From Terriglobia bacterium (GTDB taxonomy: Bacteria; Acidobacteriota; Terriglobia; JAJPHL01): a DNA stretch of 64,000 nt. The notes below the pieces were generated by a model. The model saw only the letters and a list, made by a program, of their open reading frames with translations, did not search any database and was not told the DNA's origin. The stretch lies in NCBI GenBank assembly GCA_021325275.1, contig JAJPHL010000050.1, positions 1 through 64,000 of the forward strand, read 5' to 3'. Position numbers and translations under genes: made by a program. How positions within the stretch are numbered: position 1 is the first letter of the stretch; each line of letters starts with the position of its first letter. Positions 7,905 through 16,643 of this stretch are shown in pieces.

Positions 7905-8774
7905 ATGATGCATCTCCTCCTGCTCTTGCTACAGGCCGCGGCCCAGCCCCCAGCGCTGACCGTCGACGAGATCATGGCTCGAGTCGCCGAAAACCAGGAT
8001 CGCGCCAGGGAAGCGCGCACCGAATGGGTTTTCCATCAGGACGTGTTGGCGCGCCTCCATCGAGGCAACGGCAAGCTCGCTCGCGAGGAATCGTGGGAAT
8101 ACGTTGTCACGCCCCAGCCCAAGGGAGTCAAAAAGGACCTGCTGCATTTCGCCGGTCAATACGAACAGAAGGGCAAGATGATTTCGTACGACCATCCGCA
8201 CTACGAATACAAAGGTATCGATATCGACGGCGACGTTATCAGCAGCATGGGCGAGGACTTCGCCAAGGATGCCGGCGACGAAGACGAAGACAAAAAGGGA
8301 ACGGATCTTTTCCCTCTGACGCGCCAGCATCAGAAACGCTACCAGTTCACGCTGGAAGCACACGAGGACTACCGCGGTATCGATAGCTATCGCGTAACGT
8401 TTCGTCCGAAGCCTCGCCAGCCCGGTAGCGGCAAACGCGATAGCACGATCGATTCCGATGCCGAAGACGGCGATTGGAAAGGCGAAGTGGTGATCGACGC
8501 GAAAGAGTTTCAGCCGATCGTTGTGACCACCGGACTCGCATGGGGCATTCCCATGGCCGTCCGCGCGCTGCTGGGAACGGACGTGAAGCACGTGGGATTC
8601 AAAATCACCTACAAGAAAGTCGCCGACGGCGTGTGGTTTCCGGAATCGTACGGAGGCGAATTCTTCGTGAAGGCGCTCTTCATGTACAAGCGCACGATTT
8701 CCGTGGGGGTGAAAAACAGCGAATTCCACAAGACGGACGTTCAGTCCAAGGTCGCATTTGAGACGCCGCAATAA
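7905..8774 (+). CDS. Secreted protein of LolA-like type, function unknown
   Basis: A 289-residue protein with a short hydrophobic N-terminus (MMHLLLLLLQAAAQ) that looks like a signal peptide. The body alternates beta-strand segments with an acidic insert (GDEDEDKKG near residue 130). The second half (YRVTFRPK, GEVVIDAKEFQPIV, FKITYKKVADGVWFPESYGGEF) resembles LolA/LolB-like outer membrane lipoprotein-sorting folds. No catalytic motif is seen. It is divergent from the TPR lipoprotein and its stop is 3 bases from the convergent gamma-glutamyltransferase stop. Confidence 0.65.
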   Translation: MMHLLLLLLQAAAQPPALTVDEIMARVAENQDRAREARTEWVFHQDVLARLHRGNGKLAREESWEYVVTPQPKGVKKDLLHFAGQYEQKGKMISYDHPHYEYKGIDIDGDVISSMGEDFAKDAGDEDEDKKGTDLFPLTRQHQKRYQFTLEAHEDYRGIDSYRVTFRPKPRQPGSGKRDSTIDSDAEDGDWKGEVVIDAKEFQPIVVTTGLAWGIPMAVRALLGTDVKHVGFKITYKKVADGVWFPESYGGEFFVKALFMYKRTISVGVKNSEFHKTDVQSKVAFETPQ

Positions 8775-8777
8775 AAC

Positions 8778-10493
8778 TCAGGGCTTGTACGGCTCGGGAA
8801 TCGCCTCGCCGTCTTTGCGCGGATCGGATGCGCCGTAGTTCACGCCGTTTTTGAAATCGCGCATCACCGCTTGGCCGCCGCCCATTTGTTCCGAGTAGGG
8901 ACCGCGCACGTCGAACTTGTGGCCCATCTTCTTCAGTTCCTCGCGCACCTTTTCCGGCACGCGCTCTTCGATCATCAACTCGCAGCCGTTGAATTCCGGC
9001 ATGGTGAAGCGCGCGGCTTCCATCGCTTGCTGCAAATTCATGTCGTGATCGATCAGGTTCGACACGAACTGCGCGTGGGCCTGCGATTGATTCCATCCGC
9101 CCATGATTCCGAACGCCACGCGAATGTCGCCGCGGCTCATAAACGCCGGAATGATCGTGTGCAGTGGACGCTTGCGTCCGGCCAGGGCGTTGGGCGATTG
9201 CGGATCGACGCTGAAGAGCGCGCCGCGATTGTGCAGCGCGAAACCAGTGCCCGGCGCGACGAGTCCCGAGCCGAAGATTTCGTAATTGCTTTGAATCAGC
9301 GACACCATGTTGCCGTCGCGATCCACCACGCTCAGGTAAATCGTGTCGCCGCCCGTTCCCGGCGGAGTTCCCGCCGCCACGTCGCAGTTCGCGTGACCGG
9401 GAACGATGTGCGTGGCCCGCTCGCGTCCGTAATCTTTCGCGATCATGCCGCGCACCGGCACGTCCGCCGAGCGCGGATCGCCCGTGAACTTGAGGAGATC
9501 GGCGTAAGCGAGTTTTTTCGCTTCGATCATCACGTGCAGGGCGTTTACCGAGTTGTGTCCGAACTGGTTCAGTGGAAACACTTCCATGATGTTGAGCATT
9601 TCCAGAGCCGCCAGCCCCTGGCTGTTCGGCGGCAACTCCGAGACGGTCCATCCGCGATAGGTCGTGGAAATCGGATCGACCCATTCGCTCGAATACTCGG
9701 CGAAATCGGCCGCCGTCATCTTGCCACCGGTTTCTTCCTCCACGGTAAGGATGCTCGCGGTGATGCTGCCCTTGTAAAATGCGTCGCGGCCTTCGTTCGC
9801 CAGCAGCTTGTAGCTGCGCGCGAGGTCGGAATTCCGGAAAACCTCACCGTATTTCGGCGGCTTACCCGTCGGATAGTACAAGATCAAACCGGGGCCATTC
9901 TTTTTCATCAGTGACGCGCCGGCGTTCCAGCGTCCTGCGACCATTTCGGTAATCGGGAAGCCCTCCTCGGCGTAATGGATCGCCGGGGCGAGCAGGTCGG
10001 CCATCGGTTTGCTGCCAAAACGTTTTTGCAGCGCGAACCATCCGTCGACGGCGCCGGGAACGGTGACGGTGTGAATGCCCTTCTTCGGCATGATCGGCTT
10101 GCCGTCTTTGTCTTTCTCGATCAGGTTTTTCGATTTGAGAAAATCGATCGTCAGATCCTTGGGCGTCCATCCGCTGGCGTTCAAGCCATAGAGGCGGCCG
10201 GTGCGCGCCTCATAAACGATGGCGAACAGATCGCCGCCAATGCCGTTGCTCATCGGCGCGACCAAGCCCATTACCGCGTTCGCGGCGATCGCGGCGTCCA
10301 CGGCGTTGCCGCCGTGCGCTAGAATCATCGCACCGGCTTGCGAGGCCAGGGGATGCTCGGTAGCCACGACGCCCTGCTTCGACATGACTTGCGAGCGCGC
10401 CGACCAACGGTCCATGGAACGGTCGAGGGCGTCTTGCGCGGAGAGAGTCCCCGCAATGAAAACGGTGGCGAATAGAATAAAGATGCGCAACAT
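8778..10493 (-). CDS. ggt: Gamma-glutamyltransferase family protein (Ntn hydrolase)
   Basis: A 571-residue precursor with signal peptide MLRIFILFATVFIAGTLSAQ. The large-subunit signature GGNAVDAAIAANAVMGLV lies near residue 60, and GIGGDLFAIV follows. The small subunit should begin at the nucleophile Thr in GGDTIYLSVVDRDGN, followed by GSGLVAPGTGFALHNRG. The nucleophile context (GGDT rather than the usual TTH) fits the YwrD-like branch. The family removes or transfers gamma-glutamyl groups from glutathione-like compounds in the periplasm. A second, more classical member lies at 47432-49123. Confidence 0.9.
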   Translation of the reverse strand: MLRIFILFATVFIAGTLSAQDALDRSMDRWSARSQVMSKQGVVATEHPLASQAGAMILAHGGNAVDAAIAANAVMGLVAPMSNGIGGDLFAIVYEARTGRLYGLNASGWTPKDLTIDFLKSKNLIEKDKDGKPIMPKKGIHTVTVPGAVDGWFALQKRFGSKPMADLLAPAIHYAEEGFPITEMVAGRWNAGASLMKKNGPGLILYYPTGKPPKYGEVFRNSDLARSYKLLANEGRDAFYKGSITASILTVEEETGGKMTAADFAEYSSEWVDPISTTYRGWTVSELPPNSQGLAALEMLNIMEVFPLNQFGHNSVNALHVMIEAKKLAYADLLKFTGDPRSADVPVRGMIAKDYGRERATHIVPGHANCDVAAGTPPGTGGDTIYLSVVDRDGNMVSLIQSNYEIFGSGLVAPGTGFALHNRGALFSVDPQSPNALAGRKRPLHTIIPAFMSRGDIRVAFGIMGGWNQSQAHAQFVSNLIDHDMNLQQAMEAARFTMPEFNGCELMIEERVPEKVREELKKMGHKFDVRGPYSEQMGGGQAVMRDFKNGVNYGASDPRKDGEAIPEPYKP

Positions 10494-10522
10494 GATTTCG
10501 ACTATGCCATGAAACCCAGCTC

Positions 10523-12133
10523 ATGAAACCGCGAACTTTTCCCCGCAAGCCCCGCAACTTCAAAGAACGCATCGAGCACGCCCGCGATCGCTTTCGCGCG
10601 CGGATGGAAGCGGCGGGTGCGCGCGACGTGTGGGCGCGCTTCGGGGGACGGATCGGCGTTGTGCTGGCGGGCGGCGGTGCACGCGGCGCCTACGAAGCAG
10701 GCGCGCTGCTGGCGTTTCAGGACGCCGGCATGCCCACGCACGTGATTTCCGGCGCGTCGATCGGCGGAATCAACGCGGCCAGCTTCGCCGCGCACTCGCG
10801 CGGACTCGTCGGCAACGCCGAGCACTTGATTCGCACGTGGATGAAGCTGACGTCCGAGGGCGTGGGCATCGATTGGTCGCGCTACATTTGGAAACTCGTG
10901 GGACTGGTGGCGTTTTGGGCGGGCGTGGGAAATTTATCGCTGGTGATGCTGGAATCCCGCGGCGTGCATTTGAACTTGCCGCACCCGATACTCACGTGGA
11001 CGCTGCTGGCTGTCGCGGGCGTCTCGGTAATGTTGTTCTACGACACGATTCCCTATTTCGGCTACTTGCTGAAAAACATGGTGAGTCGCACGGCGCTGCG
11101 CCGCGCGGGGTTTTCACCGCATCGCGGGCGCGCGCTGGCGAGTCTCGGCGCGAATCTTCTGGTGTGGGGATCGTTCATAGCCCTGCTGCTCTCGGTGGGC
11201 GTATTGAACTTTCTCGCGGAATTATTGCATCCCGCCATTGCCGCCGCGGCGGTAGTGGCGGTCGGTGCGAGCGTGGGATTGCGCCTGTTTGCGCCGCGTC
11301 TGTTGCAAACCGCGTTGCACAAATTACTGCGCCTGCCGTTTCGCCGGGGACTATTCAACAATTTCAATCGCACGCGCTTGCTGCGCCGCTCGATCTCCGA
11401 GCGAAAACTGCGCGAGTCGCCGATTCGCGTGGTCTTTCCCGCCGCCGACGTCAACGAAGGACCGCCCATCTACTTCAGCAACGCGACAGCCGAGGCGCTG
11501 GCCGGCGATCCCGGCGCGAAACGCGCGTTCGCCGAGGGCGTTTCCAGTCCCCACGATTTAGTGTTGGCGCTCGCCGCGACATCCGCGGTGCCGCTGGCGT
11601 TCGAACCGATCCGCTATCGCGGCCGCCTGCTGGCCGATGGCGGGCTCGTGGCAAACCAGCCGATTCGTCCCGCGGTGCATCTCGGCGCGGACGTAGTTTT
11701 TCTGGTGTTGATGGAACCTATGGAATCGCGGCGCGAACCCGTCCGCACGTTTTTGGACATGGGTCTGCGCGCGCTGAATATTTTGCTGCTGCAAACTTTC
11801 CTCACCGATCGAAAGACGCTCGAGGGCATCAATGAAATGTGCGCGACCGCCGCGGAGTCGCTGGGATTGCGGCCGGAAGAAGTGGAAGTGGACGTGGGCA
11901 CACGCACCTATCGCTATGTGAAGGCATTCACGATCAGCCCGAAGCGTGCGCTCGACGCCGGACGCTTGGATTTCGGCGGCGCGGCGACATCGCGCGCGAT
12001 CATGCAGGGTTATCGCGACGCGCGGCGCGCGGTGACGGCGTTTCTGGAGTACGCACGCGAGTCGCACTATGGCGGCGAGCGTCGTGGATTGCGTCTACAA
12101 GCCGTGCCGCAACCGGATAGCGTCGGGCATTAG
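10523..12133 (+). CDS. Patatin-like phospholipase with internal membrane segments
   Basis: A 536-residue protein. The oxyanion motif GGGARGAYEAG starts near residue 50, and the nucleophile Ser79 is in SGASIGGINA (GxSxG). Hydrophobic helices interrupt the fold between residues 110 and 250 (LVGLVAFWAGVGNLS, LLAVAGVSVMLF, LLVWGSFIALLLS). The catalytic Asp is in LLADGGLVANQPI near residue 372 (DGG). Patatins hydrolyse acyl esters of phospholipids; the inserted helices suggest a membrane-bound lid. It is divergent from the gamma-glutamyltransferase gene by 29 bases, and its stop overlaps the convergent GH140 frame by 4 bases. Confidence 0.88.
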   Translation: MKPRTFPRKPRNFKERIEHARDRFRARMEAAGARDVWARFGGRIGVVLAGGGARGAYEAGALLAFQDAGMPTHVISGASIGGINAASFAAHSRGLVGNAEHLIRTWMKLTSEGVGIDWSRYIWKLVGLVAFWAGVGNLSLVMLESRGVHLNLPHPILTWTLLAVAGVSVMLFYDTIPYFGYLLKNMVSRTALRRAGFSPHRGRALASLGANLLVWGSFIALLLSVGVLNFLAELLHPAIAAAAVVAVGASVGLRLFAPRLLQTALHKLLRLPFRRGLFNNFNRTRLLRRSISERKLRESPIRVVFPAADVNEGPPIYFSNATAEALAGDPGAKRAFAEGVSSPHDLVLALAATSAVPLAFEPIRYRGRLLADGGLVANQPIRPAVHLGADVVFLVLMEPMESRREPVRTFLDMGLRALNILLLQTFLTDRKTLEGINEMCATAAESLGLRPEEVEVDVGTRTYRYVKAFTISPKRALDAGRLDFGGAATSRAIMQGYRDARRAVTAFLEYARESHYGGERRGLRLQAVPQPDSVGH

Positions 12134-13221
12134 TTGCCATCCAGCACCAAGACCCAATCGTTGCCCTTCTCCGGTGGTGTGAATGTCACAATGCCTTCGT
12201 TCTTCATCGATCCCGCGGGTTGCGCTTCACCCGTGCGCGGATCGAACCATGATGCGCTAACCTTCGTGCCGCCGATCGAGCCCATACGAACCTTGAACGC
12301 GCGTCCGGTGTAGGTGTACGCGAACAAATAGCTCTTGCCGCGCATCGCGACCACGCGGTCGTAGCGTTCGCCTTGGTCGACAATCACGCTGTCGTCCGGC
12401 ACGCGCTCGAAGTACGGACGCGAGAGCATCAGTTTTTTCAAATATTGCATCTGTCCCGCGCCGGGATCGTCGAGCGCTTCGGTCCAAAAGTTCTTCACGC
12501 CATATGCGCCCGCCCCGAGTCCGGGTGCGTGAAATTGCATGATGGCGTTGTCGCCGTAAGTGTGTCCGGCCGCGCCGGCGAACACGGACCAGTAGGCGTA
12601 ACGCCGGACATCGGACGCCTGCCAATACGGTTCCTTAGGGTCATGCAAGCCTTGCGGAATATTTTCGTACGACGGCTCGCCGTCGATCACCGGCTTTACG
12701 GGGACGCGCGCGTAGTCGTCGCGAACAAATCGCCAATTGTCTTCGCCGTACTTGTGTGGAGAATCGGCATCCTGCGCGTAATTGCGATGGCCCGACTGAA
12801 ACATGTTGAAGTCGAGCCAGGGATCGTTGTGAAACCAAGTTGAGGAGTCTGTGCGCCCGAAAGGATGAAACGTGATGAGGTGATCGGGATCGACGCCTTT
12901 CAGCGTTTCTCCCAGCGCGTTCCATACTTCTTTGTGGGTGTCGCCGGGAATGTCGCCGCCGACAATCCACACGATGTTCGGTTTGCTGCGGTACCGCTCG
13001 CCGAGAAACTTGGCGTACGCGTCGACGTTGCGGGCGTTCAATTGACCTGACTTCACAAGCGATCCCCACGCCGGAACGAGCGCCAGAACCATTCCGCGCC
13101 TCGCAGCAGCTTCGATGACCCAGTCGAGATTCGTCCAGTAACTCGAATTGCGATCAAACAATGCGTCGGTGCCGGACGCGGGCAATTCGTCTTTCGAGTG
13201 CAGCACCATCACTTGTGTCAC
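12130..13221 (-). CDS. GH140/DUF4038-type glycoside hydrolase domain, cut off from GH95 by an in-frame TGA
   Basis: The translation matches the DUF4038/GH140 TIM-barrel and its C-terminal sandwich: VWIVGGDIPGD, ITFHPFGRTDSSTW, KPVIDGEPSYENI and YWSVFAGAAGHTYGDNAIM are typical, and the end has the beta domain with DPRTGEAQ. The first in-frame start (GTG at 13219-13221) falls inside the barrel, so it cannot give a whole fold. Coding potential continues to 13311 (LADTAWLLLSRLDRTQTEKY). The missing strand (GGHFFQSETGQPFF) is the tail of the upstream GH95 frame, before the TGA at 13312-13314 that sits where the family has Trp. It is either a dead domain or made by readthrough. Confidence 0.75.
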   Translation of the reverse strand: MTQVMVLHSKDELPASGTDALFDRNSSYWTNLDWVIEAAARRGMVLALVPAWGSLVKSGQLNARNVDAYAKFLGERYRSKPNIVWIVGGDIPGDTHKEVWNALGETLKGVDPDHLITFHPFGRTDSSTWFHNDPWLDFNMFQSGHRNYAQDADSPHKYGEDNWRFVRDDYARVPVKPVIDGEPSYENIPQGLHDPKEPYWQASDVRRYAYWSVFAGAAGHTYGDNAIMQFHAPGLGAGAYGVKNFWTEALDDPGAGQMQYLKKLMLSRPYFERVPDDSVIVDQGERYDRVVAMRGKSYLFAYTYTGRAFKVRMGSIGGTKVSASWFDPRTGEAQPAGSMKNEGIVTFTPPEKGNDWVLVLDGN

Positions 13222-13311
13222 GTTGAAGCCTTTGCGCTGGCGATCGTCGAGATATTTTTCCGTTTGCGTCCGATCGAGTCGGCTGAGGAGGAGCCAAGCT
13301 GTATCAGCCAG

Positions 13312-15711
13312 TCAAAAAAACGGCTGGCCCGTTTCGCTTTGGAAGAAATGCCCCCCGGGAGAGCGTTCCACGCGCGGACCTGTGGCGACGGGTTTCCCCC
13401 CGTGGCCTTGAAGCACCATCCACCGCTGTTCTCCAGCCTTCAGTCGCACACGTGTCGTCGACGCGCCTACGCGTACGACAAACTCGCCGCCAACTCTGGC
13501 ATGGAGGGCCGCCGTGAGCGGCTTTCCGTCCGCCCAGCTGATATCGACGTCTACGCCGCCGCGCGCCCGCAGTCCTTTCACCGATCCGCTCGACCACTCG
13601 CGCGGCAACGCCGGCAATAGATTGATTTCTCCCGCGTGACTTTGCAGCAGCATCTCGGCGATTGCAGCGGTCGCTCCGAAATTACCGTCAATCTGAAACG
13701 GCGGATGCGTGTCGAGCATGTTGGGAAGCGTCGACTTCGAGAAAAGCGCGAGCAAATTCTGGTGCGCCAGTTCGCCTTCTTCGAGTCGCGCCCAAATGTT
13801 GATGATCCACGCCCTGCTCCATCCCGTGTGACCGCTGCCCGCCGCGAGACGCCGCTCCAGCGCCGTCCGCGCCGCCGCCGCAAGTTCCGGTGTGCCGCGC
13901 AACGTAATCTGGCTTCCCGGATGCAGCGCCCACAAATGCGAAATGTGGCGATGGCCGGGATCGGGCTCGTCGTAGTCTTCGAGCCACTCTTGCAAGTTCT
14001 TGTGCTTCCCGATTTTCAGCGGCGGCAGCTTGGCGCGCGCTTTTTCGAGCTGAGCGCGAAACGCGGCGTCGCGATTCAGCAGCTTGCTCGCTTCGATCAC
14101 GTCGCCGAATAGCGCCCAGGTGACTTCCGTGTCCATGTACGGCGCCATCACGAGCGATCCCGTTTCGCCGTTAGGGAGGCGATAGCGATTCTCAGGCGAA
14201 ATCGACGGGCCCGTCAGTAACAACTCACGGCCGTCGGGCGATTTCCACGGCGTCATGTAGCCGAGCAGAAATTGCGCGGCTTCTTTCATCACCGGATACG
14301 CGCGCTTGTCGAGAAACGCGCGATCCTGCGTGAACAAGTAGTGCTCCCAGTAATGCAGACTGAGCCACGCGCCCCCCATCGGCCAGATTCCCGAATGCAC
14401 ACCGTCGATCGGCACCGCGTCGCCCCAAGCGTCGGTGTTGTGGTGCAGGACGAATCCCGGCGCGTTGTACAAACCTTTCGCGACGTGGCGTCCGTCGGGA
14501 ATCGCGTTTTCCACAAGATCGAAGAGCGGCGCGGTGAGGTCGGAGAGGTTCGTGGTCTCGGCCGGCCAATAGTTCATCTCCGTGTTGATGTTGATCGTGT
14601 ATTTTGAATCCCAACTCGGCGCCAGCGAGTCGTTCCACAGTCCTTGAAGATTCGCGGCCATGCCGCCGGGACGCGAACAGGAAATCAAAAGATAGCGGCC
14701 GAATTGAAAATACAATTCCGCAAGTTTCGGATCGGGGATGCCCGCGGCGACGCGCTTCAATCGCTCGTCGGTGGGAATGTTGGGAACGATCCCCGGCAAA
14801 TTCAACTCGACGCGCCGCATGAACGGCTGATAGTCGGCCAAATGTGCAGCGCGCAGCGCGGAGTACGGCTTGTTCGCCCCTTTCAAGTACGCATCGGCCT
14901 TGGCTATAGGATCGTCTTTGCGAAAATCCGTCGCGGCCGCGATCAGCAACGTGACGGCGTTCGCATTTTCCACGGACAAGGTCGCGTTTTCCGCGTGAGT
15001 GCGGCCGCCTTCGGCGATTGCTTGCACAACGGCGCGGAAACGCACGCCGGTGGGACGCTCGTCGGAATGATTTTTGTCGTGCGCGATCGCTTGGCCATCC
15101 ATCACCAAACGGTCCGGCGACTCGCTGTGCGTCGTCGCGTCGGCTTCGCGGCGCATTTCTGCCACGAGACTCACGCGGCCCGGCTTGTCGCACGTGATTC
15201 GCACGACGATCACTTGATCGGCGGCGGTTGCGAAGATTTCGCGCGTGAAAACGGCATCGCGCGAGCGATACTCCACGCGCGCGACGGCGGTGTCGAGATC
15301 GAGCGAACGGCGATAATCGCTGACGCCCGCGGAATCTGGGAGACGGAGGTACAGATCCCCAAGCGTCTGATACATCGGCATGCGCCGGGGGATCGCGATC
15401 ATCGCCTTATCAGCGAGGTCCTCCGCTTCTTTGATGCGCCCCGCGAAGAGCAAGCGCCGGACCTCGGGCACCGCCGCCGCACCCGCGGGATTCAAGCGAT
15501 CGCGTTTTTCGCCGGCCCAAATGGTGTCTTCGTTCAGTTGCAAATGCTCTTCGCCGGCGCCGCCGAAGATCATCGCGCCCATCCGGCCGTTGCCGATGGG
15601 CAGCGCTTCATTCCATTTTGTCGCGGGCTGCGTGTACCAAAGAAGTTTGCTTTGCGCGCCAAGCGCCTGGGACGCCGGAAGCAACAGCAGAAGGTAGAGC
15701 GCGAATCGCAT
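13312..15711 (-). CDS. GH95 family alpha-L-fucosidase/galactosidase, stop codon inside a fused GH140 domain
   Basis: A 799-residue secreted enzyme (signal peptide MRFALYLLLLLPASQALGAQ). The GH95 N-terminal domain is seen in WNEALPIGNGRMGAMIFGG and LQLNEDTIWAGEK. The (alpha/alpha)6 barrel has LQGLWNDSLAPSWDSKYT and ININTEMNYWPAE, with the Asn residues used by AfcA-type enzymes to activate water. HTGWSRAWIINIWAR and QIDGNFGATAAIAEMLLQSH also fit. GH95 enzymes remove alpha-1,2-L-fucose or L-galactose from glycans. The GH95 fold ends near residue 770; the last residues are the first strand of the GH140 domain, and the frame continues in register beyond the TGA. Confidence 0.9.
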   Translation of the reverse strand: MRFALYLLLLLPASQALGAQSKLLWYTQPATKWNEALPIGNGRMGAMIFGGAGEEHLQLNEDTIWAGEKRDRLNPAGAAAVPEVRRLLFAGRIKEAEDLADKAMIAIPRRMPMYQTLGDLYLRLPDSAGVSDYRRSLDLDTAVARVEYRSRDAVFTREIFATAADQVIVVRITCDKPGRVSLVAEMRREADATTHSESPDRLVMDGQAIAHDKNHSDERPTGVRFRAVVQAIAEGGRTHAENATLSVENANAVTLLIAAATDFRKDDPIAKADAYLKGANKPYSALRAAHLADYQPFMRRVELNLPGIVPNIPTDERLKRVAAGIPDPKLAELYFQFGRYLLISCSRPGGMAANLQGLWNDSLAPSWDSKYTININTEMNYWPAETTNLSDLTAPLFDLVENAIPDGRHVAKGLYNAPGFVLHHNTDAWGDAVPIDGVHSGIWPMGGAWLSLHYWEHYLFTQDRAFLDKRAYPVMKEAAQFLLGYMTPWKSPDGRELLLTGPSISPENRYRLPNGETGSLVMAPYMDTEVTWALFGDVIEASKLLNRDAAFRAQLEKARAKLPPLKIGKHKNLQEWLEDYDEPDPGHRHISHLWALHPGSQITLRGTPELAAAARTALERRLAAGSGHTGWSRAWIINIWARLEEGELAHQNLLALFSKSTLPNMLDTHPPFQIDGNFGATAAIAEMLLQSHAGEINLLPALPREWSSGSVKGLRARGGVDVDISWADGKPLTAALHARVGGEFVVRVGASTTRVRLKAGEQRWMVLQGHGGKPVATGPRVERSPGGHFFQSETGQPFF

Positions 15712-15717
15712 GATGCA

Positions 15718-16632
15718 TTATCCGCGAAAAGCGTTTTTCACGAGAAAGAACAAATTCGCGGGACGCTCGGCGAGGCGCCGCGTGAGATACGGAAACCAGT
15801 GCGATCCAAAAGGAATGTACACGCGCACGCTCCATCCTTGCGCGCGCAACTGCCGTTGCAAGTCGCGGCGGATTCCGTAGAGCATCTGGAATTCGAACGC
15901 GCTCGGCGGCACGCGGTTGCGATTGGCATGATCGATTACCGCGCGAATCATCCGCATGTCGTGCGTGGCGATCCCGTGGTACACACCGCTGGTCAGCAAC
16001 TCCTGCGACAACCGAATGTAGTTTCGATCCACGTCGGCCTTTAGCGGATACGCAACGTCGGGAGGTTCCTGATAGGCGCCTTTACACAAGCGAATGCGGA
16101 TGCGTTCCGCGAGGAGCGCGTGAACGTCCGAGTCGCTGCGGCGCAGATACGCCTGGATCACCGCGCCGATGTTCTCGTGACGCACGTGCATTTCGCGCAC
16201 CATCGCCAGCGTGCGCTCGGTGTACCCGGAACCTTCCATGTCCACGCGCACGAAATTGCCAAGCGACGCCGCGCGCGTTACTACGGCTTCCAGGTTTTCG
16301 CGGCAGAGGTCCGGTGAAACGTCCAAACCGAGTGCCGTGAGCTTCAGCGACACGTTGCAATCGAGCCCGCGTTCCGTGATGGTCTGGAGCATGTCCAAGT
16401 AGACTTGCGCCGCCGTGCGCGCCTCCGCCTCCGACGCGGTGTTCTCGCCCAGGTGGTCGAGCGTGCCCGAAATCCCCGCGGCGTTCAATTCCTTCACGGC
16501 TCCCAACGCTTCGTCGAGTGTCTCGCCGGGCACCCAACGCTTGGAAAGACGCCGCGCCGCCTTCGAATCGGAGACGACGCCGCGAACCGCGGAATTCTGC
16601 GCGATGGAGAGAACTGTCGATCGCAATGACAT
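15718..16632 (-). CDS. Proline dehydrogenase (monofunctional, PutA PRODH domain)
   Basis: A 304-residue FAD enzyme that oxidises proline to pyrroline-5-carboxylate. The beta/alpha barrel motifs are visible: LDHLGENTASEAEA, NVSLKLTALGLD, FVRVDMEGSGYTERTL, IRIRLCKGAYQEP and GIATHDMRMI. The C-terminal FEFQMLYGIRRDLQ and VYIPFGSHWFPYLTRRLAERP are the substrate-binding helix region with its conserved Arg residues. The length fits the stand-alone enzyme found in bacteria that keep the P5C dehydrogenase on a separate gene. It starts 11 bases after the trxB stop in the same strand context. Confidence 0.93.
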   Translation of the reverse strand: MSLRSTVLSIAQNSAVRGVVSDSKAARRLSKRWVPGETLDEALGAVKELNAAGISGTLDHLGENTASEAEARTAAQVYLDMLQTITERGLDCNVSLKLTALGLDVSPDLCRENLEAVVTRAASLGNFVRVDMEGSGYTERTLAMVREMHVRHENIGAVIQAYLRRSDSDVHALLAERIRIRLCKGAYQEPPDVAYPLKADVDRNYIRLSQELLTSGVYHGIATHDMRMIRAVIDHANRNRVPPSAFEFQMLYGIRRDLQRQLRAQGWSVRVYIPFGSHWFPYLTRRLAERPANLFFLVKNAFRG

Positions 16633-16643
16633 GCGAGGTTACT

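Noticed and set aside
13312-13314. UGA recoded genome-wide as Trp, or as selenocysteine
   Set aside because: TGA is a normal stop for many genes here (fabZ, lpxA, miaA, phhB), and Trp is coded by TGG throughout. The family residue is Trp, not Cys or Sec, and no selenocysteine-type stem-loop was noticed after the codon.
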